Assembly: GCA_020443295.1 (NCBI GenBank)
Contig: JAGRIJ010000005.1
Span: 60,324 to 124,323, forward strand
Origin: Alphaproteobacteria bacterium
Lineage (GTDB): Bacteria > Pseudomonadota > Alphaproteobacteria > Micavibrionales > Micavibrionaceae
Direction of reading: 5' to 3'
Length of the DNA: 64,000 bases
The notes below the pieces were generated by a model. That model did no database searches and was not told the origin of the DNA. It worked only from the letters and a program-made list of their open reading frames with translations. The number at the start of each line of letters is the position of its first letter. The first letter of the stretch is position 1. Position numbers and translations under genes: made by a program. Positions 27,827 through 35,652 of this stretch are shown one piece after another.

Positions 27827-29365
27827 TTATTCGGTATGAAAGGTTTGTTCGCATTCCGGTTTTGAGACGGTACTGTCCAGAGAGACGTCATTTTTATCAA
27901 ATATTATTTCCGCATCTTCGGGCAGGTTCATCGCTTGGAGAACCTCCCGATAGGTGGGCCGCTGCATCTTCGGGGCGTAAATCAGTTCCATCCATGATCT
28001 GAACGGTTTAGCCTGAGGTTCCAGCCATTCGGGCACGCCGTAGACGGGGCGGTAGGCCGCAAGGTTTTTCGCGGGGTCGGCCCAGAGTTCGGGTTCGCGG
28101 TAATTGACCCCGTTCAGGATATAGGCGTGAATTTCGACATTTGGCGCGTGGAATTTTTCAGCATATGTTTTTGAGAGGTAATCGGCGACCTGAACGGTCA
28201 GGTTTGGTTTCCAGAGGGAGCGGGTGCACTGGCGCTCGCTGAGATATTTTCGAAGCGGTACGAATTCCACATGGTTTTGCCCGGGCAGATCGACTGCGAA
28301 CAGGGCGACAGGGATACTTCTCTGGTTAAGCATCATCCGCCATGAGAAGAGGTCGCGGTATCCCGTCCATGCAGTTTGCAGGTTCGGCGAGAGCAGCGCG
28401 GGGAGAGGAATTAAAAGCTGAAGGCCCAGCCAAAAGGTCAGCAGGAAGGTTACGGCATTTCGGTGTGCGGAGGAGGGAGGATCGGAGGAGAACCGTGTTT
28501 CCGCAGTTTTCAGAAGTTTTCGCGGCCAGCCGGGGTCAAAAAACAACATGGTGGCGCCTAGCGTGAGAAAGGGAAACATCCCGATTTCAAAGAGTGCACT
28601 GTTTGTCAGGTGAAAACAGGCATACAGGGCGAATATCCATGGTCTTGTTTTCCGCCACATTAACAGCGGAGCGCCGAATGTGTGCAGAAGTATGATCCCG
28701 TAAGCCCCGACCGCTATCACTAAATCGTAGTAAAAAAATCCGCCAATGACAGGAATGCTGTGGAGGTCCGATCTCAGCCATGTTGACAGGGGCTGCAGCC
28801 TGAGCCAGTCGGGGTTGATTTTGACGAGTCCGGCATAGACAAGAATAATTTCCGTTTGAAGCCTGAGGACCCAGTAGCACCAGGCCGGGACGCCCTCTTT
28901 TTTTTCTTTTCGCTTTATGAGCGCGTCCAGCGACCAGCTTTCGTTGGCGGGCATAGTGCTCAAAAGGACGCAAAAGAGCAGGAGCATGTAATAGTGGTTC
29001 AGGTAGTGTTCCGGGAACAGCAGAAAGAAATAGATTACGATCAGGGTCGTTACAGGCATGGCCAGGCGGTAAAAAAGGCCGAGGATCACGCATGTCACGG
29101 CTATGGGCAGGAGAATACCCGACAGGGTGACCAGTTCAGGGATCGGTCTGACCCATTCGAAGCCGTAATAATGTTCCCGGAAGTTGCTCGGGATAGAGTT
29201 CAGGTGGTACTGGATATTGAGGAATCCCTTTATGATATCCTTCATCAGAAGGATGCCAACAAGGATCCGGAAGAGGGCAAGGGCTGCGCCGTCCTGCCGC
29301 TCGAAAAGCCGGTCCACGAGTGTATCCATTTTAGTCAGGGCCGCTGAAAAAGAGGAGGCGTTCAT
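27827..29365 (-). CDS. HTTM-domain (vitamin K-dependent gamma-carboxylase-like) membrane protein
   Basis: The 512 residues have at least eight hydrophobic segments in the first ~300 residues. The motif VYAGLVKINPDWL around residue 180 and the HTFGAPLLMW segment are typical of HTTM/VKGC-like proteins. A soluble C-terminal part of about 200 residues follows. Whether such bacterial proteins carry out carboxylation is not established. It is followed by the PH-like membrane protein and preceded by a lipoprotein gene with a 44-base gap, suggesting one transcript. Confidence 0.78.
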   Translation of the reverse strand: MNASSFSAALTKMDTLVDRLFERQDGAALALFRILVGILLMKDIIKGFLNIQYHLNSIPSNFREHYYGFEWVRPIPELVTLSGILLPIAVTCVILGLFYRLAMPVTTLIVIYFFLLFPEHYLNHYYMLLLFCVLLSTMPANESWSLDALIKRKEKKEGVPAWCYWVLRLQTEIILVYAGLVKINPDWLRLQPLSTWLRSDLHSIPVIGGFFYYDLVIAVGAYGIILLHTFGAPLLMWRKTRPWIFALYACFHLTNSALFEIGMFPFLTLGATMLFFDPGWPRKLLKTAETRFSSDPPSSAHRNAVTFLLTFWLGLQLLIPLPALLSPNLQTAWTGYRDLFSWRMMLNQRSIPVALFAVDLPGQNHVEFVPLRKYLSERQCTRSLWKPNLTVQVADYLSKTYAEKFHAPNVEIHAYILNGVNYREPELWADPAKNLAAYRPVYGVPEWLEPQAKPFRSWMELIYAPKMQRPTYREVLQAMNLPEDAEIIFDKNDVSLDSTVSKPECEQTFHTE

Positions 29366-29409
29366 CGTGAAACTTTTTCTTCAGCGGAGGCTGATTCCTG
29401 TGACTTTCC

Positions 29410-29994
29410 TTATCTCGGGTCTGTCGTTGTGCCGTCAAAAGCCCAGCATGTGATTTCTGATTCCTGCGCAGTCCCGCTTTGCCCCATATCTTCCGGGATA
29501 GGGATGGTTCCGGTCGGGCAAGACCGCCCATCGGGCAAAAGTGCTGCCGGCAGAGCCAATCCCATCTTTTCCCGGGCATTATAGCCGTTATGAGAGGGGG
29601 GGAGCCATCGTATGTTTTTTACCAGAGCGTAAGGGTTCAGCGTTTCCTGTTCCTCGCCCAGTTGAATGGGGTAGGTCAGGGTTGGGTATCCCCTTATACT
29701 GCCGTCCGTTTCCAGATGAAAGCACGCTGGTGTCTCAGCACGCGTTTTGGAATTCCTGTTGTGTCTGCCCAGAGCATCTCCAGGGCGGCATCCCCGCAAC
29801 ATGTTGCCATCAGCATAGGTAACGATTTTCACTTCGGTGCCCGGAACCTCATAGGCGGTGAGCTTGTTTTGCGCCGATGGGGCTGAGTTCTGTGTCGTTG
29901 AGGCCTGCGGCGCCTGCGAATTGTTTTTCGCATTCGTGCATCCGCATATGCCCAGAGAGATTGCCGCCATCAGGAATGCGTGTCGTTTTTTCAT
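29410..29994 (-). CDS. Lipoprotein of unknown function
   Basis: The 194-residue protein begins with a short hydrophobic signal and a lipobox-like LGICGC, so it is probably lipidated at Cys17 or Cys19. A Gln/Ser/Asn-rich linker follows to about residue 45. The rest contains Cys residues (GCRPGD, ACFHL, RSCPTG, ITCWAF) that could form disulfides in the periplasm. No family recognised. It lies between the beta-propeller membrane protein and the HTTM gene with short gaps (47 and 44 bases). Confidence 0.72.
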   Translation of the reverse strand: MKKRHAFLMAAISLGICGCTNAKNNSQAPQASTTQNSAPSAQNKLTAYEVPGTEVKIVTYADGNMLRGCRPGDALGRHNRNSKTRAETPACFHLETDGSIRGYPTLTYPIQLGEEQETLNPYALVKNIRWLPPSHNGYNAREKMGLALPAALLPDGRSCPTGTIPIPEDMGQSGTAQESEITCWAFDGTTTDPR

Positions 29995-30041
29995 GATTTC
30001 TCCTTGTTTTCAGAGCTTGCTGTAACGCTCGTGTTTTCGTT

Positions 30042-31385
30042 TTATTCGGCCAATGACATCAATCCGCCGAAAATATAGAGTTTGTGCGGTGTCAGCACAT
30101 AAGCCATGTCTTCACTCATTACGGGCTGTGTCTTGGCACCCGGTTCAACAGAGTAGTGGACCAGTTCATTTCCATTCGTTGCTTCTCGAAGCGAAAAGAT
30201 CCCATCGTACGATACGGATGCTATAATCGGATTCGTGAGAGGAAAAAACAGGGACAGGCCTGCTCTCATTTCCTTTGCTATTTTTTTTCTCCATACTTCC
30301 CTTCCGTTATACATCCACAGAGACAGCAACAAACCATCTTTTGTCGAATATACCACAGTGCTGTTTTGTCTTATGTGCACAGCTGTTGGTACGGGGAGAG
30401 ACGGCAAGGTGGCGGACCAGAGTTTTCTTCCATTTCCGATTACCGCATGCACCAGTCCTTTGGTAAGGGTTTTGCTGCTTTGTGAAGCACTGATTTCCGT
30501 GAGGGCTAGGATCAATGTTTTCTTGTTTTCCGTTGCCGTCATCAAATCCAGAGGTTCGCCATCGATAAAAGTAAACCAATAATTTCGGCCGTTGGACGCA
30601 ACAACGCTCTCGATAAGGGTTTTTCCCTTCTTATCTTCTTTTAGGGTCTCAATGATTAGCTGATCCCCGACGAACTTGTTTCCAACGACTATCGGGCCTG
30701 ACCTGTATTTCCAGTATTTTTCTCCCGTTGAGTAGAAGAGCGTCCAAATATTCCCGTTCGTCATCGGAAAAGAAATCAAATCCAATTTCGGATTTACCGC
30801 CGGAGCTTTTTTAAATCCTCCGACAAAGGTTGTTTGCCAGACGACTTTTCCCGATGAAGCTTCGATGCAGTACAGGTCCGTTATTCCTGAGCTGTTTTCG
30901 CGTCCTCCGGCCAGAATACATCCTCCATCTTTTCCTTCAGAGAGCATGTCTATAGGGTTGCTGACTTTCAGGGACCACGCCGGATTTCCGTTTTCCCGGG
31001 AGATCGCTTCCAAAGAGGATTCTTCGGTGCCGTAGAGGATGAGGTCTTTCCATAGCAGTATCGATCCTGTGCTCGTTCCTTTGAGATCCGCGCTGGTCAA
31101 TTGTGTGAATTTTTCTCTTCTCAGAGATGAAACCGGCGGGGCAGGGGAATAGGTTTGCGCGATTGGAAAGTTTTTTTTGTCAACGACCGCCAAGCCGACA
31201 CGTTTGAGAGTGTCTTCAGATATGTTTTTATAGATCATTCCCACGCATATCATCAGCAAGGCACAGGAAAAGACCAGCATTTTTGCCCGGGATTCGATTT
31301 TTATCGTTTTTCCTGTGATTCCAAAAAAACCGAAAACGAAGCTCCAGAATATAAGCAGGAATGGCACTAAATCAGAGAGAGTCAT
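30042..31385 (-). CDS. Membrane-anchored PQQ-like beta-propeller protein
   Basis: The 447 residues start with two hydrophobic segments (about 5-24 and 35-52), then a periplasmic portion with repeating blades. Typical blade motifs are ILYGTEESSLEAISRENGNPAWSLK, LYCIEASSGKVVWQ, VVYSTKDGLLLSLWMYNGREVWRKK and LREATNGNELVHY. These resemble PQQ-type/BamB-like WD repeats with the W at blade ends. No catalytic residues are evident, so a binding or scaffold role is more likely than dehydrogenase activity. Base composition is somewhat A/T-rich. Same strand as the lipoprotein and HTTM genes downstream. Confidence 0.7.
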   Translation of the reverse strand: MTLSDLVPFLLIFWSFVFGFFGITGKTIKIESRAKMLVFSCALLMICVGMIYKNISEDTLKRVGLAVVDKKNFPIAQTYSPAPPVSSLRREKFTQLTSADLKGTSTGSILLWKDLILYGTEESSLEAISRENGNPAWSLKVSNPIDMLSEGKDGGCILAGGRENSSGITDLYCIEASSGKVVWQTTFVGGFKKAPAVNPKLDLISFPMTNGNIWTLFYSTGEKYWKYRSGPIVVGNKFVGDQLIIETLKEDKKGKTLIESVVASNGRNYWFTFIDGEPLDLMTATENKKTLILALTEISASQSSKTLTKGLVHAVIGNGRKLWSATLPSLPVPTAVHIRQNSTVVYSTKDGLLLSLWMYNGREVWRKKIAKEMRAGLSLFFPLTNPIIASVSYDGIFSLREATNGNELVHYSVEPGAKTQPVMSEDMAYVLTPHKLYIFGGLMSLAE

Positions 31386-31517
31386 GGCCTGAATAATCTC
31401 TTTAAAATGAACAGGGCAAGTCGCGGTTCAGGATATAAAAGTTTAAGCGAAAATCTGAGACAAGAGAAGGTTTTCACTCCATACAGATTTTTTGCCAAGA
31501 ACGGCAAGCACCTGTTC

Positions 31518-32885
31518 CTATTTTTTTGGCTTCTTCAATGTGCTGACCGGTTTGACGGCAGCTTCATTGGTATAGAGCAGGCGCAAAGCATCTTCTTTTG
31601 AAGGGCTGGGCAGTTTCAGGAGTTCATCCAGCAGGGTGTATCGAAGGAAACAGAACCTCCGCGGGCTGTATTTATTTTTGCCCAGCAGCTTTTGGTACCA
31701 GGGGTTCTGACTTACGGAAGTCGAGGCCGACTTTTTTGCTAAAAACAGCAATTGTTCGGTTTCACTGATATTTTTGGATTCGTAGTCGCCCGGCGCGGTT
31801 TGCGACGACTGGAGAATGTCATTCACCGCCTCAAAAAAGCCGACGCGCCATGGTGCCTCTTTGTGGAAGTACATGTTGAGGATCTGGTTGTAATCTATGC
31901 CAACGAATTCCTTCGCATCCGCGTAAACCAGACAAAACTTAGTGTCGGCGCCCGACGAGCTGGAGTAAAAGCCTTTCAGTACTTCCATATTTTCTGAGGC
32001 GAACTTGACGAGCGCGTCTCCGGAAGCTTTTGGAAGCGCCGCCGGCAAATCGGTGTTCAGGGTCGGGATAATCATGAATTTCAGTTCAAGCTCAGCGTTT
32101 GCGATGCCGTCACTAAAATAAGTCGAGACGAATTTATTCTGCAGGGCTTTTTGTCTTGCCGGATCCCGTTTGAAAAGCTGAGTGGCAGCCTGATAGAATA
32201 CGCTGTCTTCGATGGGGTCGAAGTAAAAATGCGAGATGAAACTATCGTAATCTTTTCTATCGTCCTGAACTTTCAGCCATAATTTTTCAGGAAGGGCGTT
32301 CCTGATCATGTTCCATTTGTCTTCCGTGAACGTTTCGGGGGCGTTGCTCGTTTTCAGTTCTTTCGGAAAGCGGGAGGTCGCGATCATTTTGTAAATGTTG
32401 AACATCGCGTCGTTTATCGCTTTTGACTTACGAAGGTAAGCGTAAGCGGACTTTTTCATATTGTCCGAAAATTCGGTGCTGTAATGCTTGAGGATCTGAT
32501 CTTTAAACGGTGGCGGGATGTCCGAACCGGTGATCTTAATCGGGAACTGGTTATATTCGTGTTTCAGAAAATCGGTAAGCTCATCAAATTGGTTTCCCCA
32601 GGCCTGTCTTTTTTCCATATTTCCAAGAAGCTGCTCCAGGGTCATCGCGTTGATTTGTTCGGTGGTCAGGCTGAGAAGGGCCTGATGCTCTTTCACGAGA
32701 GCGTTGACCTGTTTATCGATGCCTTTCCATATATCTTCCGTGCTCGCCAAAATCTCGGTTCTTATTGCCTTTATTTTTTCAAGATTTGGGTTCGGGCCGC
32801 TGCTGCCAGAGCCAAAAAACGCGTGTGCAGGGCCTTGTGATACCAGGAGGGTCAGCAGAACGATGATAAAAACTTTGGTTTTCAT
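31518..32885 (-). CDS. Secreted protein of unknown function
   Basis: From the ATG at 32885 the protein has 455 residues with a clear signal peptide (MKTKVFIIVLLTLLVSQ..., cleavage after AHA near residue 22) and then a Gly/Ser-rich FFGSGSSGPN segment. The mature part is largely helical with no motif I can assign. An upstream in-frame ATG at 32942 would bury the signal peptide, so the shorter form is preferred. It is followed by the beta-propeller gene (132-base gap) and preceded by the UbiB-like gene. Confidence 0.7.
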   Translation of the reverse strand: MKTKVFIIVLLTLLVSQGPAHAFFGSGSSGPNPNLEKIKAIRTEILASTEDIWKGIDKQVNALVKEHQALLSLTTEQINAMTLEQLLGNMEKRQAWGNQFDELTDFLKHEYNQFPIKITGSDIPPPFKDQILKHYSTEFSDNMKKSAYAYLRKSKAINDAMFNIYKMIATSRFPKELKTSNAPETFTEDKWNMIRNALPEKLWLKVQDDRKDYDSFISHFYFDPIEDSVFYQAATQLFKRDPARQKALQNKFVSTYFSDGIANAELELKFMIIPTLNTDLPAALPKASGDALVKFASENMEVLKGFYSSSSGADTKFCLVYADAKEFVGIDYNQILNMYFHKEAPWRVGFFEAVNDILQSSQTAPGDYESKNISETEQLLFLAKKSASTSVSQNPWYQKLLGKNKYSPRRFCFLRYTLLDELLKLPSPSKEDALRLLYTNEAAVKPVSTLKKPKK

Positions 32886-32967
32886 GACAGACGCGTTTCT
32901 AATTATATATTTTACCCATAATGTCTTATCCCACTCCTTCATGTTTGTTGAGAAAAATCTTGCAGGG

Positions 32968-34326
32968 TTAATGTCTTAAAGGAATTGAAAACTTTTTCAG
33001 CGTTTCTTTCTGGACTTTACCCATTTTTTCCTCGTCAAAGCCTTCGATCAATTCGTTGAACAACCGGTACCAGTTGATTTCCGCTTTCAGGTGGAGGAAA
33101 ACGGAGCCTAGGCCTAGCGCTGCGCGGTCCATGAAGACGAATTCGCGGGGAACTTTTACGCCGCCGACTTCCCTGAGCTTTTTATGAACGATTTCTGCGG
33201 TTTCGCGGCCATAAATCCCGTTCGTTACTTCACCAATCGGGCGGATCGTGTCTTCCATCACCGGCCCATAGAGGAAATTGGCCCAGATATTCAGGGTTTC
33301 AATTTGTTCCTTGGTCAGGCCCTTAAATCCCCAAGTTTCATAGGCGTGGACGGCAAGGTCGTTGTTTCCGGTCATCAGTGCTTTATACAGGTTAATGACG
33401 CCACCGACAAATTTAGGAGGAAAGACGCGGATACAGCCAAAATCAAGCAGATTGATGGTCAGGTCTTTGCGGACCGTATAATTTCCCAGATGCGGATCGC
33501 CGTGGATTACCCCGTAATTGTAGAGGGGGACGTACCAGGCCCGGAACATATTTAACGCAATGGCATTACGTGTTTTTGTATCGGCTTCCCTGAAATTCAG
33601 GATTTTTTCTCCATCAAGCCATGTGCTGGTGAGCAGGCGGGCAGTTGAAAGTTCTTCAATGACTTCCGGGACATGTACGTTTTTTTCGTTCGCGAGCATA
33701 TGGGAGTACAAGCGGCAGTGGCGGGCTTCCAAGTGATAATCCAGTTCCTCCTTCAGGCGTTCGGAAAGTTCCTGATGAATGTGGGAGGTCTGGATGGCCT
33801 TGTCGTAACGCTCATATATGGAAAATATTATTTTCAGCTGGTTCAGGTCCGCGTCGATCGCGGATTGCATGTCCGGGTACTGCAGTTTACAGGCCAAAAG
33901 ACGGTCATCATGGGCGATCGCTTTGTGAACCTGCCCAAGGCTGGCGGCGGCGGCGGCTTCTTTTTCAAAGGATTTGAATTTTTTTTCCCAATCAGGTCCC
34001 AACTCGGCCTTCATTCTGCGGCGGACGAAGAGCCAGCCCATGGGCGGGGCATTGGACTGAAGTTGTTGAAAGGTCTGGGCATATTCGGGAGGAAGGGCTT
34101 CGGGGATGGTGGCCAGGATCTGGCCGACTTTCATCAACGGACCTTTCAGATTTCCAAGCGATTCCACAAGTTTATGGGCATGTTCCTCGCGCTCGATCTT
34201 GATTCCCAGATATTTTTCGCCGGCCAGACGTGCGGCAAGACCTGCCATTGTTCCTGAAACGCGCCCATAACGCGCCAACCGCCCTCCCAGCGTATTTTTT
34301 TCCAGATTATCGCTTTTTTCGCTCAT
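32968..34326 (-). CDS. ABC1/UbiB-family atypical kinase
   Basis: The 452 residues show the family hallmarks. KxGQ is present as LMKVGQ near residue 82, an Ala-rich loop AAAAASLGQVHKA stands in place of the Gly-rich loop, and the catalytic region is HGDPHLGNY near residue 275 with metal-binding DFG at NLLDFGC. UbiB proteins support ubiquinone synthesis or lipid handling, with ATPase activity shown for some. No membrane segments are present at the C-terminus, unlike E. coli UbiB, so it is closer to the wider ABC1/AarF group. It heads the minus-strand run of envelope genes. Confidence 0.88.
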   Translation of the reverse strand: MSEKSDNLEKNTLGGRLARYGRVSGTMAGLAARLAGEKYLGIKIEREEHAHKLVESLGNLKGPLMKVGQILATIPEALPPEYAQTFQQLQSNAPPMGWLFVRRRMKAELGPDWEKKFKSFEKEAAAAASLGQVHKAIAHDDRLLACKLQYPDMQSAIDADLNQLKIIFSIYERYDKAIQTSHIHQELSERLKEELDYHLEARHCRLYSHMLANEKNVHVPEVIEELSTARLLTSTWLDGEKILNFREADTKTRNAIALNMFRAWYVPLYNYGVIHGDPHLGNYTVRKDLTINLLDFGCIRVFPPKFVGGVINLYKALMTGNNDLAVHAYETWGFKGLTKEQIETLNIWANFLYGPVMEDTIRPIGEVTNGIYGRETAEIVHKKLREVGGVKVPREFVFMDRAALGLGSVFLHLKAEINWYRLFNELIEGFDEEKMGKVQKETLKKFSIPLRH

Positions 34327-34484
34327 GCCCCTAAAATTGGCGTTTCCGGATAAAAAGTCGAGTCCTTTTATTCCTTATGGACTATCCTCAGTTGGTCCTT
34401 CGATGCTTCTAGACAAGGGAGATTAAAGTATGCTCAAATTGTCTTATATATGTTTACTAGAGATGCCGGAAAGCCTTTGTTGTC

Positions 34485-35198
34485 ATGATGTTTCGTAAAA
34501 AGTTTCTGTTTTTCGCTCTTGCGACGCTTATTTTTACGTTTGTTCAGCCCAGTCCGGCCCGCGCGGATAGTTTGTGGGAGTTTTTCTTTCCCTCACTCAA
34601 ACAAAACAAACCCGATCCGTCGGAAACCCTGCAGGCTGAGTTTGCTGATGACAATCAGGTTATCAAGAGTCAACATGTGGATGACGGGCTTGGCGAGAAT
34701 TCCACGCCTTTGAATTTGCGGCATCGTCCGAGCGCCGATATTGCCCAGTGGGTTCAGGACGTTCTTCCCGACCTCATGTCTTACAGCAGCGATAATTACA
34801 AGGAAGAGTATAAAACCAAAGTTCTTAATCTGGATAAGAGCGCGAAGTCCGAATATCTTAAATTCCTGAAAGAGAAAAATTACCTGAAAACTCTTGAGAG
34901 CGGACGTTATGATATCAAGGCGTTTGTTCAGGAGATTCCCATCATTCTGAACGAAGGCGAGGTCGAAGGACGGTATCGCTGGCTTTACAAGGTCAAAATG
35001 ATGGTGACTTACGTGACGAAGGGGGCTAAGGATTATAAGAAAGTTCAGGATTCCGAGGCTATTTCCCAGACCATGTACGTTACCGTGCAGGTCGGACGCG
35101 TGAAAACAAAGGATCTTCCCAAGTATCCTGAGGGCATTGTCAACGAGCACAGCGTCCTGGTCGAATCCTTTGACGTTAAAGTCATGGATAGCAAGTAG
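34485..35198 (+). CDS. Secreted DotI/IcmL (TraM)-like protein
   Basis: The 237-residue protein has a signal peptide (1-28, ending ARA). After a polar linker comes a domain starting IAQWVQDVLPDLMSYSSDNY. It continues YLKFLKEKNYLKTLESG, IILNEGEVEGRYRWLYKVKMMVTYV and YVTVQVGRV. The order W..., two aromatic-rich helices, G-x-Y-x-W-x3-M and a final V-x-V-x-R matches the soluble domain of DotI/IcmL of type IVB secretion systems. Real DotI has a membrane anchor; here it appears replaced by a cleavable signal, or the first segment is an uncleaved anchor. No other secretion gene is in the window. Confidence 0.72.
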   Translation: MMFRKKFLFFALATLIFTFVQPSPARADSLWEFFFPSLKQNKPDPSETLQAEFADDNQVIKSQHVDDGLGENSTPLNLRHRPSADIAQWVQDVLPDLMSYSSDNYKEEYKTKVLNLDKSAKSEYLKFLKEKNYLKTLESGRYDIKAFVQEIPIILNEGEVEGRYRWLYKVKMMVTYVTKGAKDYKKVQDSEAISQTMYVTVQVGRVKTKDLPKYPEGIVNEHSVLVESFDVKVMDSK

Positions 35199-35300
35199 AG
35201 CAATCTTATTTTTCTGTTGAAAGCTTTTAAAAAAGACTGCCAAGTCTTCGGTGAGAGCTTACAATCGTTTTGTTAACTTTATAGCTTAGGAGTGTTTTTC

Positions 35301-35642
35301 ATGGCTGATCGCGGTCAGAATTTTGCTGTTGCCGAAGAAGATGATGAAGAGGCGGTGCCCGTCACCAAGAAGGTTGCCAACAAGAATGATGTTTCGCAGG
35401 GCGATGTCGCCGGTATCGGGGCGCAGCGGCTGAAAGCCTTTATCGACCGGATCGAGAGGCTGGAAGAGGAAAAGGCCGCGCTGGCCGAGGATATCAAGGA
35501 AATTTATGCCGAAGCCAAGGGTGTAGGCTTTGATGTGAAGACCATCCGCAAGATTATCGGCCTTCGCAAGGTGGATGAGCAAAAGCGGCGGGAGTCCGAT
35601 GAGCTTCTGGAGCTCTATAAATCTGCGATCGGGATGGCTTAG
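35301..35642 (+). CDS. gapR: GapR-family (DUF2312) nucleoid-associated protein
   Basis: GapR binds A/T-rich, overtwisted DNA and supports replication in Caulobacter. The 113 residues have an acidic N-terminus and then the family core DVAGIGAQRLKAFIDRIERLEEEK...VKTIRKIIGLRK. TTAGGAG precedes the ATG at 35301 at a good distance. The N-terminal acidic extension of ~35 residues is longer than in the shortest members (about 80-90 residues). It is convergent with the PRPP-synthetase-like gene, ten bases apart. Confidence 0.92.
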   Translation: MADRGQNFAVAEEDDEEAVPVTKKVANKNDVSQGDVAGIGAQRLKAFIDRIERLEEEKAALAEDIKEIYAEAKGVGFDVKTIRKIIGLRKVDEQKRRESDELLELYKSAIGMA

Positions 35643-35652
35643 GGGAGTACGG

